Assembly: GCA_947044405.1 (NCBI GenBank)
Contig: CAMRHE010000168.1
Span: forward strand, 1,088,501 to 1,152,500
DNA: 64,000 bases
Reading direction: 5' to 3'
DNA from: Leptodactylus fallax
Taxonomy: Eukaryota; Chordata; Amphibia; Anura; Leptodactylidae
Made by a program: the position numbers and the translations under genes. The notes below the pieces were generated by a model that had not been told where the DNA came from, searched no databases, and saw only the letters and a list, made by a program, of their open reading frames with translations. Shown one piece after another: positions 44,967-55,600 of this stretch (position 1 is the stretch's first letter; each line of letters opens with the position of its first letter).

Positions 44967-45148
44967 TCAAATCTTCCAGAATATCTTCTTTCTGTACAGG
45001 ATATATGCAATCACCACCCAAATAGAAGTAGCTACAAGATTCTGGGTAAGGTGCTGTGCATGTGATTGACTGTCCTGCATCTTCCACTTGAATGGGAAAT
45101 AGTTTTCAAGGACTTCGTGGCCAACATAAACCAAGATAGAGTTCATTC
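44967..45148 (-). CDS. HGSNAT: HGSNAT terminal exon with stop
   Basis: Reading from 45148 down, it gives [36 protein letters not shown], then [18 protein letters not shown] and IFWKI, with TGA at 44969-44967. The last hydrophobic stretch is the final membrane helix. A short cytosolic basic tail follows. Confidence 0.95.
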
Positions 45149-48100
45149 CTGAAGCAGGAAAGAAAATTTTATTTAAATGGTGAATATGTTACTATCCATG
45201 CAGTCATAGACAAACTTGCATTTCTGCTTACAGAGCAGACATATTAGCATTAATAAATACATGCCAGATAAAACAAGCCTACAGAAATAAAAATGGCTAC
45301 CTAGAAGTGGAAAAACATGACTACTTTCTTCCATAAACCGTGCCATGCCAGTCTATGATTGTGTATGGTATTTCAGTTTAGCCTCACAAACAAATGGAGG
45401 AGGAGCTGCAATACCATATTTATTCTGTGGACAACTGTCACTTACTTATTTGTGACACCTCAAGTGACTCTAGAATTGAGTGCACTTTAACTACATCCAG
45501 GTACATAGTGTGTCATCAGTAATGAGAAAGCCTAGAATGAATCAGTGTGTCACTCAAGTGACAGTGCCTGTGACCCCAGAACTGACTCCAGTTATTACTA
45601 CATCCAGGAAATAGGTACAGAAGGCAAAAGTCCGACCAGAACGTTAGCGGCGATGGCTCAAGGATCCAGGGACCTGGTCACGTAGCGGAGAACCTTGTGG
45701 TTTAGGCTGGAGACAAACAGGTCAATGGTGGGCGTGCCCCAGTGGGAGCACAGCTGAAGGAAGATCTGCTGTGCGACCATTCTCCCAGGTCGAGTTTTTC
45801 ACGGCTTAGGTAGTCTGCCACCCAAGTGTCCACACCTGGAATGTGGACCACCAAAGAAGCTAGCGCTCCACCCAAAGAAAAGAACAGGAGGCTTCTTGCA
45901 AAGCTGAATGACTCCTGCTCACTATACACCTAGATAAATTCTATGAGGGGTGTAGTTTCCAAAATGGGGTCACTTTTTGGGGGTTTGCATTGTATTGGTA
46001 CTTTATGGGCTCTGCGAATGCGACATGGCACCTGAAAACTATTCCTGCAAAATCTGCCCCCAAAAGCTAAATAGCGCTCTTTCCATTTTGATACCTGCCA
46101 TGTATCCATACAGCAGATTACAACCACATATGGGGCATTTCTGTGTTCAGGAGAAATTGTGTAACGAACTTTGAGGAACTTTTTCTCCTTTGTCCTCTTG
46201 TGAAAATGAAAAATTTGGGGCTAAATTGACGGTTTATTGGAAAAAAAGTAATTTTTCATTTTAATGTCCCAATGTTAATAAAATCTGTGAAACAGCTGTA
46301 GGGTCAGAATGCTCACTATACCCCTTGATATGTTCTGTGAGGGGTGTACTTTGGGGGCTCTGCAAATGCGACATGGTACCTGAAAACTATTCCAGCAAAA
46401 TCTGCTCTCCAAAAGCCAAATAGCGCTCTTTCCATTCTGAGCCCTTCCATGTACCCATACAGCAGATTACAACCACATATGGGGTATTGCTGTCTTCAGG
46501 AGCAATTGTTTTGAAAACTGTGGGGTGCTTTTTCTCCTTTAACCCCTTGTGAAAATGAAAACTTTGGGGATAAAGTGGCATTTTACTAATTTTTCATTTA
46601 TACATCTCAGTGTTTGTAAAATCTGTGAAACAGCTGTGGGGTCAAAATGCTCACTATACCCCTTGATGAATTCTGTGAGGGGTGTAGTTTCCAAAATGGG
46701 GTCACTTTTTGGGGGTTTCCATTGTATTGGTACTCTAGGGGCTTTGCAAATGAGACATGGCACCTGAAAACTATTCCAGCAAAATCTGCTTTTCAGATGC
46801 CAAGTGCCGCTCCTTCCCTTCCGTGCGCTGCCATTCGCCCAAACATCAGTTTACACCCACATGTTGGGTATTTCTGTGCTCGGGAGAAATTGCATAACAA
46901 ACAGATGCATTTTCTCCTTTAACCCTTTGTGAATGTGTCGATTTTAGGGCTAAATTAAGGAATTAGTGGAAAAAAATTAAAAATGTCTAAATTTCACCTC
47001 CGTATTGTTTTAATTCCAGTGAAATGCTTAAAGGGTTAACAAACTTCCCAAATGCTATTTTGAATTATTTGAGGGGTGCAGTTTTGAAAATTGGGTGATT
47101 TATGGAGGTTTCTAATATATAGGCCTTTATAATCCTCTTCAGAAATGAAGTGGTCCCTAAAAAATTAGTTTGGGAAATTTTCTTGTAAATCTGCAAAATT
47201 GCTGTTACACTTGTAAGCCTTCTAACATCCAAAATAAATTACAGGATGATTAAAAGATGATACCGATATATAGCAGAGATATGGTAGATAATATGTATTA
47301 AAGTATTTGGGTACTATGACTATCTGTCTGAAAAGCAGAGCATTTCACATTTTGAAAATTGCGATTTTTTTTTTTCCAAATTTCCATCAAATTTCCTATT
47401 TTTTTATAAATAAATACAAAAATATTCATTAGTGTTTACCACTAACATGAAGTACAATGTGTCAGGAAAAAAACAAATCTCAAAATCACTTGTGTAAGTT
47501 AAGACGTCTCAAAGTTATTGCCATATAAAATGACACGTCAGTTTTGAAAAACGAGGCCTGGTCCTTAACGCACTTTTGGGCTGGGTCCTTACGGGGTTAA
47601 ATGGGTATTCCTAGACTATTATTATTATTATTAATAAATATTGCTGCTAGTGGGCCAACAAACATAAGTGGCAGCAGTCACGTGCAGTTTGTGAAAGTGA
47701 CCACTAAGGCCTGTGATTGGTTGCAGGGGACACCATGCACAAACAGCTGGAAGACCTGTATACAAATGAATGAACCTGCCACCACTGTGGAGAGGTGAGT
47801 ACTTGTTTGTTATGTTTACTGACCCACTAGCAGCCATATATAATAAATAAACACAACACCACCGGCATGGAACTGGACTGATGACACTTTTTATGGAAAA
47901 TTTTTAGTCCAGATACACCCCACACATCTCCTCTATAACAGCATGCCTAGTACAATTTGTGCCGATACCATGGTATTGCTTTAAGAAACCTTGACTGAAC
48001 CTGAACCGGAAATGTGAAATATCATAAGGAAATAAGTACAAACTATTAGCTAAGGACACGTTTAGTTTTTTTTTTTTTTTTTTTATTAAGTTTTTAAAGC

Positions 48101-49600
48101 CAATACCAGGACAGGATTATATATGTCCTTTACATGTTCTTTCCATTTATAATCCACACTTAGTTTTGGCATCAAAAACTGCATCAACAAAAACTGAACA
48201 CGTGTCCTTACCCTTCTATCCCTATTGTCTAGGATACCTCAAACTATATTTGAACATCATATAACAATTAAAAGGATTTCCATTTTTCGGAATATGAATT
48301 TTATTCAAGGTTTGCAGTTTTCTTACCAGGATAGAAAAATGGGCCACCCATCCAAACCCTTTTGACATCCACCAGAAAATAAATCAGCATCAGCAGGAAG
48401 AAAGCAAAACAACTTAGGGTTGTCGCATAGGAGATAGACCTATATGGGTTAAATCGAACAATGTACATATTAAAATATCAGGTACTGTAAAGTTAGAAGC
48501 CAATATATTAATGTGCACTGGTACACAGCCTGTGAATAGGAATACAGAGAAGTGTATGGGGACATACATTGTTTATTAAGAGTACAGGATTTACTGTCAC
48601 TGTGAAATAAAAAGCCATACAAAGCACCAATTCAAGTTTAATAAACACTTGTTAAAGCCTCATCCACACAACCATATTGGCCCATACTGTACATGTGGCT
48701 AAACCTGTAGGGTCATAGTACAGTATCCATGAGCACAGAATTGCTGTAAGCATGAGACCTATAGTCCAGTACAAAAACACTCTGGACTGGAAACGAGGGG
48801 CTGTTGGAACGCTTGAAGTTTTTTATTCTTCCCTGCCATTTTGATGGCACATCAGGGTTTCTGTTGTCTGCAGTCTCCATTACCACAGTGATGGTTATCA
48901 ATTTCTTATCAGGTAACTGTGTTTCACTGTACATCTTGTCACAGCGTCACCCTGCCAGCCACTGTAGAATGGAGGTACAGGTGGAATGGACAGTAGTTTT
49001 GGATGTTCAAGACTGAAATGACTCTCCAGAGAATGCTCAACTCTTATTTGGATTACAAATGGAGACCAACCAAAAGTTGTCATAGTAAAGCTGGTCAGAT
49101 TGTGCCAAATGTAATCCAGCCCACCACTGACTACCTATATATTTAGTCTTCAGTACAAAACATTTTAATTTTAAATACAGTTTAACATGCTGCCAGGCAT
49201 TTACAAATTTAAAACCCCTATCCACCCACACACAACTAGGGTTAAGTTGACAAGACCTCCATTACAGTCTGTTGCTCCCAGCCATCATAGGCTGAGAGCA
49301 ACGTACTTAAACGGCAATAGAATGACTGATGCAGAGCCCCCTCTGTCTGCCTTCACTCTAATGCACAAAGCATGATAGATGTTTTTTCTAAGCCTTCCAA
49401 AAGTAATTGTGATAAACATGCAGCTTTATTTTTGTTTTGTTTTTTTACAATGGAATAATTGCAGATGGAGGGGGCTCAGTCTTTGTCAGTCACTATCGCC
49501 ATTTAAGTCTGTTGCTCTCATCCTGTGATGGATGAAAGAAAAAAAATAGACTTTAACGACTTAAGCTAAGAGGAGTGAGGGAAAAAGAAAAAAAACAAAA

Positions 49601-49641
<41 letters not shown>

Positions 49642-52600
49642 GCGCGCGCACACGCACACTAGAACAGAAATATCAACCATATCTCTTACCACAGGTTTTT
49701 GTTCACAGGAATAAAACCTTCATTTGTTGAGCATTTAGTTAAAATTGCAGAAAACACACCCTTGGAACAAGAGAGAGAAACAAAAATTAATAAAATGTGA
49801 ATGGTGATGCCATCAAAGAAAGTATCTCGGTAAACTGTATAAACCTTTATTACTATGCAAGAACAACTTTCATGTGCTGAAGCAACAATAGAGCTGTAAC
49901 ACTGAGTAAACATCTTTGATGGAAGTCAGTTTTAATATACCAGATACAGCGATAATAAGAACAGTAAGGTATTCATGATTAAAGGGAGTCTTCCGCCTCT
50001 CAGCATATTCAGCTGTTACAGAGCACATTACAGTGATAAACATCATACCTTTGTTATATTTGTCAATTTCATAGATTAAGAGAAAACTTGAAGTGATATG
50101 CAAATGAAGGAGTTGGTGCACTGGAGGCAGGCATTTGGTTCTGCCCTTGCCGCTCAGCCTCCTACTATCTTCTGCCCATGCCACCTCATGCAGTGGGAGT
50201 TGATCCTCCAACTGCTATGACATCACCCATCCTACTTGACCAGCAAGAACAGTGAGTGCTCCCCTAGTGCACCAACTGCCTCATTGACATAAGACTTCAA
50301 AGTTGTTTTTCTCCAAATCTACAAAAGTGACATAGATAACAAATGTATGTTGTTTTCACTGTAATGTGCTCTATAACACAGGAGATGGTAGACTCTCTTC
50401 AACCCATCAGTGACCAATGTATAGACTTTCTGTTGTGGTCATTAAAGGGCCTTATTTAGCCACTATTGCCTGTCTACGTCAGTTGCAGCAGAATAATGTA
50501 GGGTCTCCCACACTCAGATGGATTCACATCTGTCACTACGCCACTATTTTACAACGCCAAGGTGTCTATAGTCCTGTTCAATTACTGTACTGTTGTTGGG
50601 AATTTTCTTGGGCATTAGGGTTTAGTTTCACATTAGTTGTGTTCATATCATCCAAAACAGGGATCACCATAGTTTTTCATGCCACTGAATTTAATTTGTA
50701 ATGATAAAGAAGTAGGACTGTACCATCAACGTATCAATCTTTGTAGCCAGACCTTTAGGTGACATGTATATGACTGTGTATGTGTTGCCGGGCCATGATT
50801 GAATGTCATGGATGTCGTCCGTGCGCCGCCCGTGCACCGCTCATACTTCTGCGGCCACATTCCTTGAGGCCAGTGAGCACGGTCCGCATAACGGACAGGA
50901 ATAGGACCTGTCCTGAGTTTTGCTCATGGCCTCATACACCGGATTGTTAATGAATGGGTCTGTGCGCTAGCTGTGAAAAACACTGCTAGCACACGGACTG
51001 TGTACAAGGTTGTGTACATGAGGTGTTAAGCTTAGATTAGTCTGATATTCTGCAATATCTACAGTTTGCAGATCCAGTTCCTCTTTTTATGCAGGTATCC
51101 TGGCAAAATGTCCATCTCTTTGAGGGTGACCAGCATCAAATTACCCAGCTTTGCACCAACCAAACAGCTTCTACCACTGTCCAGACCACTTGGACATCCT
51201 GCTGAAGATTACAGTTGTCACAAATATATACTTCAACCGCAACTGCCAGCCTAAGTTATTTAAAGTGACGTTATTACTTTACACAGTCACTAGTGAAATG
51301 CTTAGCTCAGATCAGTTATTATAGTTTTTCATGATACAAGACCATAGTGCAATTCAGAATGATCTCACCCAAGGTGCAGTGAAAGGTAGTCAGGAGAATT
51401 GCATAAAAATATAGTGAGGAGGTGTGCAGCTAGAATACAGATGTGTTCATGTGAATTGCAGGTGAAATGCACATACTGAAGATCAGTCTCACACCATCAG
51501 GTGAAGGAGGGATAAGGTGTTTTCCAAAATGAGGATCCTGAAAGCTCCCTAGGTGCACACTATACCCCTTTAAGGAGACTGCCACATGCTTTTTTTTCCT
51601 CCTGCTGCTGGAACCCCCAGGTACTGTTCATCCTGTTCCCAGCCAGGAGAGCAGGCAAATAGAAAATGGCCAGGCTTTGCTATCTTACTGGGACCCTTAT
51701 TTTATTAGTAGTCTCAGACTGGGTACCTGCTCCCCTCTTTATTTGGGACTATCGGGCTCCTTCACTTGCAGCAGGCAACTGCCAGGACACGGCTAAACAC
51801 AAGGTTGGAGGATAAGCCTTTCGGAGTCATAGCATGAAGGGCAGGAGCTCAGGTGTACCTACGACCAATCAGATATGCTCACTGATTCCCAGAAAATAAT
51901 TTAAACCAATCAATTCAGCAATCCATTAAAATGAAAAATCCCATCACATACCATGAATACACTCCATGTGAAGAACCTCACCAGCACCTGCTTGTGTTGA
52001 TTCTTATAAAACGCAAGGATTTTACCAGCCTGTAAGAGTGAAAAGAAAGTTATGCACATTTATTAAACAAAATACAATCTCCCATCCAAAAATCTAATAT
52101 TCAACAATGCAGTAAAAATACTACAAATATATAAATACTATACTATACAAGTCAGATGCACACATCTTAGGCTAGGTTCACACCTGCGCAAGTGTCAAAA
52201 CTAAAATCTACGTCACTAAGGGGAGTTGTGAAATGGGACTGTACTGCACCTATTCTCTTGACTGTTTTGCCTCAGAAACCATGAAGAGCCATAATAGGGC
52301 TTCCATAGAGTTATCATGAACATAATTTCTGCAAGGCACAGATGACCATAAAGGCTGACAGTGATTAAAGTGAAGACAGATATAAATGAAGTGGATAAAA
52401 TGAATTACATCGAAAAATAATTTACAGTACCTGGAGTCCAAAAAATGCCATTATCACTGAATTGATAGTTCCCAATATTCCTTCAGGATCATAAGGCACT
52501 GTTGTTTTATAGACCACCTGCAGAAACATTCAATATGTTAGGAGGCCAGCTACAGAGGATTCTGAAGTTACGATATAGGAGTGTGCATTTATATGTGACA

Positions 52601-55600
52601 ACCTACTATATGGAGGACAGTATTTCTCTAAAGAGATGGCATTTGAGCAATACACTTATGGGTCACTTTATTAAGACTTATTTTTGCTGGGACAAATTGC
52701 ACTTCCTTATGTGTACCACTGCACAGTACATGCATGGTAGTGTAAAATTATTTTTTTTTAGAGAGGTAAAAAAAAAAAAAAAAAAAATGCTGTATTCTTT
52801 TCTATTACACTGTTCACCTCCAACTTAAAAGTAACAACAAATGCTTTGGTAGTCCCGGTCTGTCTCCGTTTTCTTCCCGAGAGTGATTACGTATCATAAT
52901 GGCCAATAACTGGTCATGTACCATGCTTACTTGCATTAGCTATAAGGCGTAACGCTTAGGATACAGAAATATCAGTACTGAAATTGGTGCACATTAAAGA
53001 GGCAGGTACCTTTGTTCTTTTTAGTTTATTATATCTACTGCTACTTTGTTTCCTATCAATGATTTCTGTATGTTATAAAGAAAAAACATTTTGGGGTGAC
53101 ATATAATACATACTGCTTGTACTGGGATATACTGCTATTTTTCGCTACAAACAAACATTACTGGCACTGTCTTCTGGCATATGCATAAAAAAACTGTGCT
53201 ATTCTTTACAACAGACTACGTCATACATCATAGCTTTCTCTTGTAAGTATATGCCAAGAAATTCACATGACCTAGAATTCCAAAAGAAGGCTTAAATGGT
53301 ATAGGAACAGAACCTAATCCAGCTGGGGCAACAAGAAACAGGAAAAAAAAAAAAAAAGAAGATATGTATACAGTACAGACCAAAAGTTTGGACACACCTT
53401 CTCATTCCAAGAGTTTTCTGTATTTGCATGACTATAAAAATTGTAGATTCACACTGAAGGCATCAAAACTATGAATTAACACATGTGGAATTATATACTT
53501 AACAAAAAAGTGTGAAACAACTGAAAATATGTCTTATATTCTAGGTTCTTCAAAGTAGCCACCTTTTGCTTTGATTACTGCTTTGCACACTCTTAGCATT
53601 CTCTTGATGAGCTTCAAGAGGTAGTCACCTGAAATGGTTTTCACTTCACAGGTGTGCCCTGTCAGGTTTAATAAGTGGGATTTCTTGCCTTATAAATGGG
53701 GTTGGGACCATCAGTTGTGTTGTTCAGAAGTCAGGTGGATACACAGCTGATAGTCCTACTGAATGGAGTGTTAGAATTTGTATTATGGCAAGAAAAAAGC
53801 AGCTAAGTAAAGAAAAACGAGTCGCCATCATTACTTTAAGAAATGAAGGTCAGTCAGTCCGAAAAATTGGAAAAACTTTAAAAGTGTCCCCAAGTGCAGT
53901 GGCCAAAACCATCAAGCGCTACAAAGAAACTGGCTCACATGAGGACCGCCCCAGGAAAGGAAGACCAAGAGTCACCTCTGCTGCGGAGGATAAGTTCATC
54001 CGAGTCACCAGCCTCAGAAATTGCAGGTTAACAGCAGCTCAGATTAGAGTCCAGGTCAATGCTACACAGAGTTCTAGCAGCAGACACATCTCTACAACAA
54101 CTGTTAAGAGGAGACTGTGTGCAGCAGACCTTCATGGTAAAATAGCTGCTAGGAAACCACTGCTAAGGACAGGCAACAAGCAGAAGAGACTTGTTTGGGC
54201 TAAAAAACACAAGAAATGGACATTAGACCTGTGGAAATCTGTGCTTTGGTCTGATGAGTCCAAATTTGAGATCTTTGGTTCCAACCACCGTGTCTTTGTG
54301 CGACGCAGAAAAGGTGAACGAATGGACTCTACATGCCTGGTTCCCACCGTGAAGCATGGAGGAGGAAGTGTGATGGTGTGGGGGTGCTTTGCTGGTGACA
54401 TTGTTGGAGATTTATTCAAAATTGAAGGAATACTGAACCAGCATGGTTACCACAGCATCTTACAGCGGCATGCTATTCCATCCGGTTTGCGTTTAGTTGA
54501 ACCATCATTTATTTTTCAACATGACAATGACCCCAAACACACCTCCAGACTGTGTAAGGGCTATTTGACCAAGAAGGAGAGTGATGGGGTGCTACGCCAG
54601 ATGACCTGGCCTCCACAGTCACCAGACCTGAACCCAATCGAGATGGTTTGGGGTGAGCTGGACCGCAGAGTGAAGGCAAAAGGGCCAACAAGTGCTAAGC
54701 ATCTCTGGGAACTCCTTCAAGACTGTTGGGAGACCATTTCAGGTGACTACCTCTTGAAGCTCATCAAGAGAATGCCAAGAGTGTGCAAAGCAGTAATCAA
54801 AGCAAAAGGTGGCTACTTTGAAGACCCTAGAATATAAGACATATTTTCAGTTGTTTCACACTTTTTTGTTAAGTATATAATTCCACATGTGTTAATTCAT
54901 AGTTTTGATGCCTTCAGTGTGAATCTACAATTTTTATAGTCATGAAAATACAGAAAACTCTTGGAATGTGAAGGTGTGTCCAAACTTTTGGTCTGTACTG
55001 TATATATATCTCTATCATCTGCAACTTCTGTTTGACATTATATACACATGTATACTAATATATACAAACACTTTTAATGACATGCAACACAGCTCCAACT
55101 GAGGCTATAACAATCAGCCTCCAATAATGGAAATGGAGGTGTGACTGGAGAAGTAGTACTCACATTAGAAGATGGATGTTGATACACATGGTCTTCACCA
55201 AGTACTATGCGGTCAATGTAACCAGCTGCCCCTCCTGTACAGTTTGGATATCTTCCAAAATCACCAATACCTCCTGGTCCAAGATAACCACTATAGAAGT
55301 ATACAAAAACAAAGTCTAGACTAAATGTACAACAAAAGGAATAAATATGTTAAAAGGATAAATATTCATCCGCTATTTTGGTGCCATTCGGCAATTGACT
55401 CTAGACCTCAACATGTATGGCCTGCTAATAACACCGAAACCTCATAATAATCTTTTTGTCTTTTAAGACCCCATGCACACAACTGAATGTTCATCTGATG
55501 TGGGGCTGAGTTTGCATTCCATGATTCATTCACATCTATGGAGGCTTCCAATCCACTCCATTCCGATGACATAGAGCAGGAAAAGACGCTCAGGGACTGA

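Noticed and set aside
49686..49913. The 75-codon minus-strand frame as one exon
   Set aside because: Only 49690-49760 matches HGSNAT. The upstream part is intron ending in a pyrimidine-rich acceptor.
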